A stretch of 64,000 nucleotides of DNA, taken from the NCBI GenBank assembly GCA_040830725.1, contig JBFOMG010000009.1, positions 1 to 64,000 on the forward strand, written 5' to 3'. This DNA is from JAWKWH01 sp040830725 (GTDB taxonomy: Bacteria > Pseudomonadota > Alphaproteobacteria > Rhizobiales > Rhizobiaceae). The notes below the pieces were generated by a model. It had not been told where the DNA came from. It saw only the letters and a program-made list of their open reading frames with translations, and searched no databases. How positions within the stretch are numbered: the stretch's first letter is position 1; each line of letters starts with the position of its first letter. Below are positions 51,776-60,178 of this stretch, one piece after another. The translations under genes were made by a program, and so were the position numbers.

Positions 51776-52369
51776 GTGGTGAGTGAAGAAGAAATCGTGG
51801 GATATTTCGGCTACGGCTCGCTGGTCAACCGGACCACGCACCGGACCGACATTGTCGATGCAGTGCCAGCACGGTTGATTGGGTGGCAGCGTTGCTGGAT
51901 GCCGCGCCGGGACACGTCGGTGTTCGATGTCGCCATACTGAGCGTCAGGCGCCGGCAGGGAGCGGTAACCGATGGGCTGCTGGTGTTTGACCGCGCAGAA
52001 AATCTGCCGCAAATCGATGAGCGTGAGCGGCATTACCGGCGGGTTATTCTCGAAGAAGACGAACTGCAGTTCGATGAACGGTCTGCCCCGCAATGTGCAA
52101 TTCACGTCTATGAAATTGAACCGGACCCGCTGTTGGCGTTTGGTACACAGCGCGTTTTGCGATCCTATCTCGATGCCGTGTTGCAGGGTTTCCTGTTTGA
52201 GCACGGTGAAGAGGGCGTCCATCGTTTCGTTGCGGAGACGGAATCGTTCGACATCGGGATTCTCGACGACCGGGCCGATCCGCTCTACCAGCGTCGTGTC
52301 ACGCTATCGGATTATGAACAGGCATTGCTCGATGATGCGGTCGCTCACCTTCCATCGGTTTCGAGGTGA
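51776..52369 (+). CDS. Gamma-glutamylcyclotransferase-like protein
   Basis: About 197 aa; start GTG at 51776 (or the adjacent GTG at 51779). FGYGSLVNRTTH is the substrate-binding YGSL loop of the GGCT fold, and the acidic region DRAENLPQIDERERHYRRV matches the position of the catalytic Glu in this fold. Would release 5-oxoproline from gamma-glutamyl compounds; AIG2-like proteins without known substrate are the alternative. Divergent from the hydrolase gene. Confidence 0.75.
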   Translation: MVSEEEIVGYFGYGSLVNRTTHRTDIVDAVPARLIGWQRCWMPRRDTSVFDVAILSVRRRQGAVTDGLLVFDRAENLPQIDERERHYRRVILEEDELQFDERSAPQCAIHVYEIEPDPLLAFGTQRVLRSYLDAVLQGFLFEHGEEGVHRFVAETESFDIGILDDRADPLYQRRVTLSDYEQALLDDAVAHLPSVSR

Positions 52370-52428
52370 TTCGCACCGATACCGTTTGCAGGGTAGAATA
52401 GCCATCAGGCTTTGTGTATAAGCCCGCG

Positions 52429-52446
52429 GTCCGCCGCTTGGCGGAC
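52429..52446. promoter_or_regulatory. Leader hairpin before the DAHP synthase gene
   Basis: Perfect 7-bp stem GTCCGCC / GGCGGAC with a GCTT loop, 33 bp upstream of the start codon. Possible leader structure or mRNA stabiliser; no leader peptide with aromatic codons was found. Confidence 0.35.
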
Positions 52447-52478
52447 AGTGTTATTCAGTAACCCGATTGGACAAGACA

Positions 52479-53855
52479 ATGACAAAGTGGTCGCCGAGTT
52501 CGTGGAGAGAAAAGCCAATCCAGCAGGTTCCGGTCTATCCGGACGCCAGCGTTGTTGAAGCGACCGAGGAGCGGCTGGCGAGCTTTCCGCCGCTGGTTTT
52601 TGCAGGTGAAGCGCGGCAGCTGAAGCGTTCGCTGGCCGAAGTCGCCGGCGGCCGGGGATTTCTGCTGCAGGGCGGCGATTGCGCCGAAAGTTTCGCCGAA
52701 CATGGGGCGGACAACATTCGCGATTTCTTCCGCGCGTTTCTTCAGATGGCGGTGGTGCTGACCTATGGCGCTTCGCAGCCGGTGGTCAAGGTGGGGCGCA
52801 TTGCCGGGCAGTTTGCCAAACCGCGTTCTTCACCAACCGAGAAGAAAGGCGACGTTGAGCTGCCGTCATACCGCGGAGACATCATCAACGGCATTGAGTT
52901 CGAAGAGGCAGCACGCATACCAGACCCGAACCGCCAGGTCATGGCCTACCGCCAGTCTGCGGCGACGCTGAACCTGCTGCGCGCATTCGCGCAAGGCGGA
53001 TTTGCCAATCTGGAAAACGTGTCGAGCTGGATGCTGGGTTTCATTTCAGACAGTCCCCAGGCCGACCGTTACAGGGAGCTGGCGAACCGTATTTCCGAGA
53101 CGATTGAGTTCATGCGCGCCATCGGCATTGATGCGCAATCAAATCACCGTTTACGCGAAACCGAATTCTTCACCAGCCATGAAGCTCTGCTGCTTGGCTA
53201 CGAGCAGGCAATGGCGCGGATCGATTCCACCTCCGGCGACTGGTACGCGACATCCGGCCACATGATCTGGATCGGCGACCGAACCCGCCAGCCCGATCAC
53301 GCCCATGTCGAGTTTTGCCGCGGCATCAAGAACCCGCTCGGGCTGAAATGCGGACCGTCGCTGACCCCTGACGGGCTTCTCGAGTTGACCGATCTGCTCA
53401 ATCCGGACAATGAACCGGGCCGCTTGACCCTGATTTGCCGGTTTGGCGCCGACAATGTTGGTGAGCATCTTCCGGGCCTGGTTCACGCAATTGAGCGGGA
53501 AGGCAAAAAGGTTGTCTGGTCTTGCGACCCGATGCATGGCAACACGATTACGGCCAATGGCTACAAGACACGGCCGTTTGACCGGGTTTTGAAAGAAGTC
53601 GAGGCGTTTTTCGACGTTCATCGCTCAGAGGGTACTCACGCCGGCGGCGTTCATGTCGAGATGACCGGCAAGAATGTCACCGAATGCACCGGAGGTGCGC
53701 GTGCCATTTCTGCCGAGGACCTTTCCGACCGCTATCACACCCACTGCGATCCGCGGCTGAACGCCGACCAGGCACTGGAGCTTGCCTTCCTGATCGCCGA
53801 ACTGTTGAAGAAGGAGCGTGAGGGTGGTGTGCAAAAGAAGGTGGTGAACGCTTAA
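52479..53855 (+). CDS. Class II 3-deoxy-7-phosphoheptulonate (DAHP) synthase
   Basis: 458 aa from the ATG at 52479 (MTKWSPSSWREKP); a TTG 12 nt upstream is less likely. First step of the shikimate pathway: PEP plus erythrose 4-phosphate to DAHP, metal-dependent. Plant-like class II motifs: GGRGFLLQGGDCAESF, VKVGRIAGQFAKPRS, GDIINGIEFEEAARIPDPNR, SHEALLLGYEQAM, GIKNPLGLKCGPS, VVWSCDPMHGNT and GGVHVEMTGKNVTECTGG. Normal length. Followed by a terminator. Confidence 0.95.
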   Translation: MTKWSPSSWREKPIQQVPVYPDASVVEATEERLASFPPLVFAGEARQLKRSLAEVAGGRGFLLQGGDCAESFAEHGADNIRDFFRAFLQMAVVLTYGASQPVVKVGRIAGQFAKPRSSPTEKKGDVELPSYRGDIINGIEFEEAARIPDPNRQVMAYRQSAATLNLLRAFAQGGFANLENVSSWMLGFISDSPQADRYRELANRISETIEFMRAIGIDAQSNHRLRETEFFTSHEALLLGYEQAMARIDSTSGDWYATSGHMIWIGDRTRQPDHAHVEFCRGIKNPLGLKCGPSLTPDGLLELTDLLNPDNEPGRLTLICRFGADNVGEHLPGLVHAIEREGKKVVWSCDPMHGNTITANGYKTRPFDRVLKEVEAFFDVHRSEGTHAGGVHVEMTGKNVTECTGGARAISAEDLSDRYHTHCDPRLNADQALELAFLIAELLKKEREGGVQKKVVNA

Positions 53856-53900
53856 CGGGTTCTGACCCTAAGCTTCAAAATTATTCGCTGTTGAAACGAC

Positions 53901-53924
53901 GGGCCGGAGTACAAACTCCGGCCC
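53901..53924 (+). terminator. Terminator hairpin after the DAHP synthase gene
   Basis: Perfect 10-bp stem GGGCCGGAGT / ACTCCGGCCC with an ACAA loop, followed by TTCCTGTTT, 46 nt after the stop. Confidence 0.75.
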
Positions 53925-54040
53925 TTCCTGTTTGCAGCCCACACCTTGTCGCTGTGCTGAAAACAGGTGTCGGGAACCGGTTCTCCGTTTGGTGTGCACC
54001 CGATCATGCTGCGAATGTCTGGATGAAAAGGAGTCATGCG

Positions 54041-54442
54041 ATGAGCAATGAACGTAGCGGCGGCTGCCTGTGCGGCAAGGTGACGTTTCGTGTTACCGGA
54101 CCACTTCGCGATGTCATCGCCTGTCATTGCGGTCAGTGCCGGAAGCAATCGGGCCACTATTATGCCGCGACCAATGCACAACAGACGGATGTCGAGATCA
54201 ATGATGGAGGATCGCTGCGCTGGTATCGCGCTTCAGATTTTGCCCTGCGCGGGTTTTGCGGCGAATGTGGATCGGCGCTGTTCTGGAAGCGCGACGATGC
54301 CGAAGATATTTCCATCCTTGCAGGCAGTTTCGACCGGCCGTCGGAACTCAAACTGGTCAGCCATATCTTTGTTGCCGACAAGGGCGATTACTATGAAATC
54401 AATGACGGGTTGCCGCAATATGCCGGGTCGTCATCTGCCTGA
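54041..54442 (+). CDS. GFA/CENP-V family zinc protein
   Basis: 133 aa from the ATG at 54041 with AAGGAG 7 nt upstream; the frame further upstream passes through the intergenic region and is not credible. Zinc-binding Cys: GCLCGKV (two), CHCGQCRK (three) and CGECGS (two), the GFA pattern. Related to glutathione-dependent formaldehyde-activating enzyme, but most family members have unknown roles. Small, cytoplasmic. Confidence 0.87.
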   Translation: MSNERSGGCLCGKVTFRVTGPLRDVIACHCGQCRKQSGHYYAATNAQQTDVEINDGGSLRWYRASDFALRGFCGECGSALFWKRDDAEDISILAGSFDRPSELKLVSHIFVADKGDYYEINDGLPQYAGSSSA

Positions 54443-54543
54443 CAATTAAACACCGCTCGTTCGAAATTGCTGAACGGTCAGTCGACTTTTTGGCACTGAC
54501 CTCGGTGCAAGACATGTCTATATAGTCGTCACGGAGACACATC

Positions 54544-55353
54544 ATGGCGACACAACCGACATTTTTCATATCACACGGCGGGCCGAATATCGTTACCGAC
54601 GACACACCGGCGCGGACCCACCTGATGCATCTGGCTTCAACACTGCCGGAGAAACCGTCAGCGATCGTGATCGCGTCAGCGCATTTCGAGACCGATGGTC
54701 CCGTCGTCGTCTCAGATCCGTCTCCGGAAATGATCTATGACTTCAGGGGATTTGCGCCTGAGCTTTATGAAATGGTGTATCCGGCGCCGGGAGCGCCCGA
54801 ACTTGCAGGCCGGATCAAACAAATGCTCGACGATGCCGGATTGCCGGCCAGGCTGGAAGGCAGTCGTGGGTTTGATCACGGGACCTGGACCTCCATGAAG
54901 CTTGTGTTCCCGGAGGCAGACATTCCGATCGTTCAGGTATCAGTCGATCCAAACAGTGATGCCACGTATCACTACAAGCTGGGTAAGGCGCTGGCCTCTC
55001 TTGGCGGGGAGAATATTCTGATTGTCGGCTCGGGGCATATCACCCACAATTTGCGGTTGGCGTTTTCGGTTATGCGGGACGGCGCGGCGCCCGATCCACG
55101 CGAAGTGGACAAAGTCACTTCGTTCACAGGCTGGATGAAAGATAATTTGGAGACGGGCAGCACGGAAAACCTGCTCGACTGGACAAAAAAGGCGCCATAT
55201 CCGCAAGACAACCACCCGACTGACGAGCATCTGATGCCGCTGTTTTTTGCTCTCGGAGCGGCGGGTGGGAACGCTTCGGCAACCCGTGTGCACGACTCGC
55301 TCAGTTTCGGCTTCTTTGCCTTTGACTGCTACAGGTTCGATCGCGCAGCCTGA
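54544..55353 (+). CDS. LigB-family extradiol dioxygenase (YgiD/DOPA dioxygenase type)
   Basis: 269 aa. Metal ligands of the class III extradiol fold: SHGGPN near residue 11, SAHFE near 47, DHGTW near 120, and GSGHITHN near 165-175. Resembles YgiD, the 4,5-DOPA extradiol dioxygenase; the natural substrate may be another catechol. Start ATG after GGAGACACATC. No ring-cleavage pathway genes nearby. Confidence 0.88.
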   Translation: MATQPTFFISHGGPNIVTDDTPARTHLMHLASTLPEKPSAIVIASAHFETDGPVVVSDPSPEMIYDFRGFAPELYEMVYPAPGAPELAGRIKQMLDDAGLPARLEGSRGFDHGTWTSMKLVFPEADIPIVQVSVDPNSDATYHYKLGKALASLGGENILIVGSGHITHNLRLAFSVMRDGAAPDPREVDKVTSFTGWMKDNLETGSTENLLDWTKKAPYPQDNHPTDEHLMPLFFALGAAGGNASATRVHDSLSFGFFAFDCYRFDRAA

Positions 55354-55421
55354 TCGCGGTTACGCTTCCTTGGTATTTCACCAGCATATTGCGTTGCGAT
55401 TGATCGGCAGGAGCGGTGGCA

Positions 55422-55781
55422 ATGGAGCGTATTATCAACGCTTTCCGGAATTCGGGCAGGGCCTGGGCTCATCTGATAAGAAGCGAGACCGCATTCAAAC
55501 AGGAGATAATCGTGCTGGCTCTGGCCTTGCCGGTGGCCTGGTTCATCGCCGAAAGCTGGCTGATGTGGCTGGTTTTGATCGGCATGGTGGTGATGGTTCT
55601 GGTCGTCGAGGTGCTGAATACCGGTATCGAAGCTGCCTGCAACGCGGTATCGCGCGAATTCTCCGCAGATATCAGAATAGCAAAGGATTGCGGGTCGCTG
55701 GCGGTTCTCCTCGCCTGTTCCATTGGCTCTCTGGTGTGGCTGTTTGCTATCATCGAAGCCATTTTCCGATGGACAAGCTGA
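55422..55781 (+). CDS. dgkA: Diacylglycerol kinase (DgkA type)
   Basis: 119 aa from the ATG at 55422 (AGGAG upstream; GTG at 55416 possible). Small three-helix membrane kinase: amphipathic N terminus ERIINAFRNSGRAWAHLIRSETAFKQE, and EVLNTGIEAACNAVSREFSADIRIAKDCGSLAV, the DgkA catalytic signature with its Glu and Asn. Phosphorylates diacylglycerol to phosphatidic acid in the inner membrane. The hemerythrin gene follows 6 bp later. Confidence 0.92.
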   Translation: MERIINAFRNSGRAWAHLIRSETAFKQEIIVLALALPVAWFIAESWLMWLVLIGMVVMVLVVEVLNTGIEAACNAVSREFSADIRIAKDCGSLAVLLACSIGSLVWLFAIIEAIFRWTS

Positions 55782-55787
55782 TCAGCG

Positions 55788-56402
55788 ATGACAGTTGAAG
55801 GCAGATCGCAGCAACAGGGTGAGTTGCTTGATCAGCGGCAGGGTCTTCCGGCAGACCTGACCTGGCTTTTCGAACGCTATCCGCGCGACATCTGGCAAGG
55901 GCACCAAAATCTTGGCGACATGGCCAGGTTCTGGTTGCGCCGGCACGACATGTTTCGTGAAGTCGGATCGATGTTGCAACGGGGAATCGACGAATGGCGC
56001 GAGAAGCCGGACGATCCGGGCAGTCTGTCAGCGTGGATGGCGCCGCGAATAAACTTCTTTCTGGGACAGCTGAACGATCATCACCAAATTGAGAATCATT
56101 ACTATTTTCCCCTGTTCAAGGGGGCCGAACCAAAGCTTGAGCGTGGATTTGACCTGCTAGACAGTGATCACCACGTAATCCACGAAGCGCTTGAACGGAA
56201 CGCCGAGACCGCCAATTCCTTCTTTGAAAGCCTGATGAAAGACAAGGAAGCGGCACGATTTGCGGCGGATGCCTACGCAAGTGCAAACGAGCAGCTGGTG
56301 GCGCTGCTGACCCGTCATCTCGCTGATGAAGAAGACCTAATCATCCCCATGGTTCTTGATCGCGGCGAGACAAATTTGATGGCGGGCAGCAATCTCTTCT
56401 AG
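55788..56402 (+). CDS. Hemerythrin HHE-domain protein
   Basis: 204 aa, four-helix bundle. Histidine/Glu pattern: LNDHHQIENHYYFPLF (about 98-113), LLDSDHHVIHEALE (about 124-137) and LLTRHLADEEDLIIP (about 173-187), fitting the HHE di-iron site. An N-terminal extension of about 60 residues has further His. Possible roles are oxygen, NO or iron sensing or storage. Cotranscribed with dgkA. Its end overlaps the convergent panE-like gene by 4 bp. Confidence 0.84.
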   Translation: MTVEGRSQQQGELLDQRQGLPADLTWLFERYPRDIWQGHQNLGDMARFWLRRHDMFREVGSMLQRGIDEWREKPDDPGSLSAWMAPRINFFLGQLNDHHQIENHYYFPLFKGAEPKLERGFDLLDSDHHVIHEALERNAETANSFFESLMKDKEAARFAADAYASANEQLVALLTRHLADEEDLIIPMVLDRGETNLMAGSNLF

Positions 56403-57400
56403 AGCAGCAGTTCCGCGACAAGCTCCTTGGCGCCCCAATTCGTTTGTCCGCCGGTTTCAGCCTGATGAACCAGTTGGACGATTTTCTCGTTTACCGGCGC
56501 CTTTTGTCCGGTCTTTTCCGCCAGCTTGACAATCTCGCCATTGAGGTAATCAATTTCGGTTGTTTTCCCTGCCGCAAGATCGTCTGCCATCGAACTGCGT
56601 GCCTGCGGGTCGATCTTTTGAAGCCGCAGGCCGACCGATTTGAAGAACCAGTCAGGCGTATCGATAAAACGGGGCAGTAAGCGTGGTGGCAAGGGTGTGA
56701 TTTTCGCCGGCTCGATAAGGGCTGAGTCCAACACGCTCAGCGCTTCACGCATACTCGCCGACAACACCCGGCGGTAATTGCGATTTGACAACTGGTCGAT
56801 CAGTTTCAGGCCCGATAGCGCATTGATGGCGTTGTTGAGGTTGAGCAACAATTTGCCCCAGGCGATTGCTTCCATATCGTCTGCCAGATGCACTCTGGAA
56901 GCCGAATCGCTGGACCGTTCAGCGATCCGGCCCGTCTCAACCGCTCTTTGACAAATGATCTCTCCGGATGTCGCCTTGTGCCAGCGGCCATCTCCGAGGC
57001 GAACGACGTTAAAGCCGACCATGCCGGCGAGGACGCTGTGTTCCGGCAAGGCTTGCTGTAAAAGCTCAACGTTGGAGATGCCGTTTTGCAAGCTCAATAT
57101 TGCCGACTTTTCCGGCGCGTGTCTGGCAATCAGTGCGCCAGCCTCATGTGTGGCAGTCGATTTCACGGCGACGACGACCAGATCGGCTTTTGACATCGCC
57201 GCAGGATCGATGGTGGTGTTGACCTCGGTTGAGGGCAGGGCAGCCGACCATCCGGTGTGGTCACTCAAGTTCAACCCGTTTTCGGCGATTTGGTCGGCGA
57301 TTGCGGAGCGCCCAATCAAGACGACGTCCATTCCTGCCACCTGCCAGCAGCCACCGACGAAACAGCCGATGGAACCGGCACCGAGAAAAACAATTTTCAA
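56399..57400 (-). CDS. 2-Dehydropantoate 2-reductase (ketopantoate reductase family)
   Basis: 333 aa from a TTG at about 57400 (reads MKIVFLGAGSIG), with GAGGAC about 9 nt upstream. The frame extends 51 nt further 5', but without family match. GAGSIGCFVGG binds NADPH; ADLVVVAVKST follows. AWGKLLLNLNNAINALSGL carries the catalytic Lys and Asn. The C-terminal domain has EIDYLNGEIVKLAEKTGQKAPVNEKI, typical of PanE. Reduces ketopantoate in CoA synthesis, or a related 2-oxo acid; paralogues are common. Confidence 0.88.
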   Translation of the reverse strand: MKIVFLGAGSIGCFVGGCWQVAGMDVVLIGRSAIADQIAENGLNLSDHTGWSAALPSTEVNTTIDPAAMSKADLVVVAVKSTATHEAGALIARHAPEKSAILSLQNGISNVELLQQALPEHSVLAGMVGFNVVRLGDGRWHKATSGEIICQRAVETGRIAERSSDSASRVHLADDMEAIAWGKLLLNLNNAINALSGLKLIDQLSNRNYRRVLSASMREALSVLDSALIEPAKITPLPPRLLPRFIDTPDWFFKSVGLRLQKIDPQARSSMADDLAAGKTTEIDYLNGEIVKLAEKTGQKAPVNEKIVQLVHQAETGGQTNWGAKELVAELLL

Positions 57401-57534
57401 TCGACTGTCCTCGTTGCTTGCACAGGATGGTAGGAGCCGCGACGCTGACAAACAAGTGTCAGGAAGGTGTGTACTGACGGTTCATTCGCAATGATTTCTG
57501 CATTACGGTCACGGACAGGAAACAACCGGAAAGA

Positions 57535-58263
57535 ATGGCTATGGAAAGTTTCGCCAAAATCCGCAAACGCGCAGCTGATCGCAAAGGCGGAGAGCAAATC
57601 TTGCAAAGCCTGCTGGGCGGGGCGCCGGACAATTCCGCATTATCCGACATCCCGGACAACCGGTTCCTGTCGACAATGGCAGAGCGGGTGTTTTCGGCAG
57701 GATTTGTCTGGTCCGTCATCCGCCAGAAATGGCCGGGCTTCGAAGAGGCTTTTTTGGGATTTGAACCGAAGGCCTTGCTGTTTCAGCCAGATGATTTTTG
57801 GCACGAACGGGCCTCAGATACGCGTATCGTTCGCAACGCAGCGAAGATAAAGTCGGTGCGAGACAATGCGGAATTCGTAGACCGGGTATCACAGGAGCAC
57901 GGCTCATTCGGCAAGTTCATGGCCGACTGGCCAGCTGACGATCAAATCGGTCTTCTGGCCTATCTTGGAAAACACGGCAGCCGGCTTGGCGGAGCGACAG
58001 GACAGTATTTTCTTCGCTGGGTTGGATGGGATGCGTTCATTCTTTCTGGTGACGCGGTCAAGGCGATGCAGGAAAGCGGCTTGGAGGTCGCCGACAAAGT
58101 GACATCAAAGCGCGATCTGGCCAAGGTTCAGGCGCAGATGAACGCATGGGCCGAAGAAACGAAACTGCCCTATGTTCACATCTCCAGGATATTGGCGATG
58201 TCTGCTGGTCAGAACTACGATGCCGACGCGTTGAAAGAGCGAATGGGCGGCGGAGACGATTGA
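57535..58263 (+). CDS. DNA-3-methyladenine glycosylase I (Tag-like, COG2818)
   Basis: 242 aa. Resembles the Tag family of helix-hairpin-helix glycosylases: FVWSVIRQKWPGFEEAFLGFEP, DTRIVRNAAKIKSVRDNAEF (the most diagnostic stretch), GKHGSRLGGATGQYFLRWVGWDAFI. Would remove 3-methyladenine from DNA. The zinc-site Cys/His pairs of E. coli Tag are not obvious, as in many alphaproteobacterial long versions. Start ATG at 57535, or MESFAK 6 nt later. Converges with the broken kinase gene. Confidence 0.75.
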   Translation: MAMESFAKIRKRAADRKGGEQILQSLLGGAPDNSALSDIPDNRFLSTMAERVFSAGFVWSVIRQKWPGFEEAFLGFEPKALLFQPDDFWHERASDTRIVRNAAKIKSVRDNAEFVDRVSQEHGSFGKFMADWPADDQIGLLAYLGKHGSRLGGATGQYFLRWVGWDAFILSGDAVKAMQESGLEVADKVTSKRDLAKVQAQMNAWAEETKLPYVHISRILAMSAGQNYDADALKERMGGGDD

Positions 58264-58270
58264 AAAAACG

Positions 58271-60042
58271 TCAAGCGATGCGGCGGATATCGCCGGCGGT
58301 TTCCCCGCCCAGCCGATTTCCGGCAATTACGTCGCCCAGTGTTTGACGAAGCGTCGACGACCGTGCGGGCTTTGTCAGCGTGGCGGAAATGCCTTTTTCC
58401 GCAAGTTCCGAACTACTGGCTATGTTGTCCACTGATGTCAGCAGTATTACCGGGATGTGGGCGGTGGCTTGATCGCCCTTCATCGCACGGGTGACGTCAA
58501 TTCCCGACATGTTCGGCATCTGATAGTCGAGAATGACGCAGTCGACCGCAAGCCCCCGTTCGTGCGCCACTTTCAGGAATGTAAGGGCTTCCTGTTCGCT
58601 ACCAACGGCAACACTTTCATAACCCCAACTGTGCATCTGTTCAGACAGAATTGCCCGGTTGGTCTCGTTGTCATCGACAACCAGTACTTTGGCATCTCTG
58701 AGAGCGACGTCCTTGACAACAGTGCCGGAGATATTTCCGGCGGTATCGAGATTTATTTCGAAGGCAAAGGTAGAACCTTCTCCCGGTTCGCTGACGACGC
58801 TGATTTCACCACCCATCAGTTCGACCAGTGCGGAGGAGATAGCCAGACCGAGTCCGGTGCCCTCGTGCCTGCGGGTCGCTGACGAATCGACTTGCGAGAA
58901 TTTCTGGAACAGCAATTCCTGCTTGTCGGGCGCGATACCGATTCCGGTATCGGACACACTGATCTTGAGTTTGAAGGATTCTGACTGGCCTGTTTCAACG
59001 ACGGTACCATCGATGTCGATAAGTATCTGGCCCTGTTCGGTAAACTTCACAGCGTTGCCAACCAGATTGTTGACGATCTGGCGCAGTCTTGCTGCGTCGC
59101 CGAGCAGAAGTGCCGGAAGATCCGGATTCACCCGAATGATCAATTCAAGGTCCTTTTCGGCGACCTGCGGTGCGAACAGAATGGCCACATCTTCAAATGT
59201 GGCGGCGACGTTAAACGGCTCTACATCGAGCCGCATCTGTCCTGCTTCGATTTTAGAGAAATCGAGGATGTCATTGATGATCGTCAACAGCGCATTGCCC
59301 GATTTCAAAATGACGTCGGAAAACATCTTCTGACGCGTATCAAGCTCTGTCTTGCCGAGCAATTCCGCCATGCCCATGACACCATTCATCGGAGTGCGGA
59401 TTTCATGGCTCATATTGGCAAGGAATTCCGATTTGGCGCGATCGGCGGATTCAGCGGCCGCCCGCGCATCTGCCAGTTGCCCGCTGGCTCCCGTCATCTC
59501 TCGATGAAACACCGCAGCGCACATGCAGATCAGCAACATCGAAAAGGCCAGGCCAACAGCAAGCCATATGTTCAGTTCTTCAATGTTGAACGAGGGCAGC
59601 GGGCGAACATTGTCATGGACTGCGATCAGAAATCCGTACTGAAGGGCAGACAGGCCAAAAGCGAGCAGTGCGCCCCGATAACCGAACATCATGGTCAAAA
59701 TTGCCGCCCAGGCGACCAGGAAGAATGATGCGTGGGAGATCATGGCACCCAAATTGACAGCGTTTGCAAAAATCAGGACGTAGCCATAGGCGAGGCAAAA
59801 AACGCGATGCGATCGGTCGGATAACCGGCCCGTATCGGGATCACGGCGAAAAGCAGGATCAATGGGCCAGCCATGCCCAGCGCATAATCCGCTGCGGTTG
59901 TGAATTCTCCGGCGTAAAAACTGTACAGGCTGGACAGAAATCCAACACCGCCACCCAGAACGCTGAACACCAGCAGGGCCCGCCTGCGGGCCATGTCGAC
60001 GAAGTCGCCCTGTCTGTCTGATGGAATTCCGTCTGGTCTCAT
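58271..60042 (-). pseudogene. Membrane hybrid histidine kinase/response regulator, frameshifted
   Basis: The 5' part (from ATG 60042: MRPDGIPSDRQGDF) encodes the first membrane helices in one frame. At a run of six T near 59798-59803 (minus strand, after DRIAF) the homology passes to another frame (FCLAYGYVLIFANA) and continues to 58271. One more T would join them into about 590 aa. Domains: six or so helices; HisKA with EFLANMSHEIRTPMNG; HATPase with NLVGNAVKF and DTGIGI, GTGLGLAI; REC with VLVVDDNETNRAILSEQM, the phospho-Asp in ILDYQMPNMSG, and LLTS / TKPAR. Either a sequencing error, a real null allele, or slippage at the homopolymer. Confidence 0.78.
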
Positions 60043-60178
60043 CGGATAAGTCCCAATTTGGACCCGCCATGATCGAATCCAGCCCCAATTGAGATAATAA
60101 CTTGAGAAGGTTAACGGAATTGGTTGTAATTGCCCCACACACGGTTGTGCCATTGCCGCTTTTGTCATGCCGCGGTAG

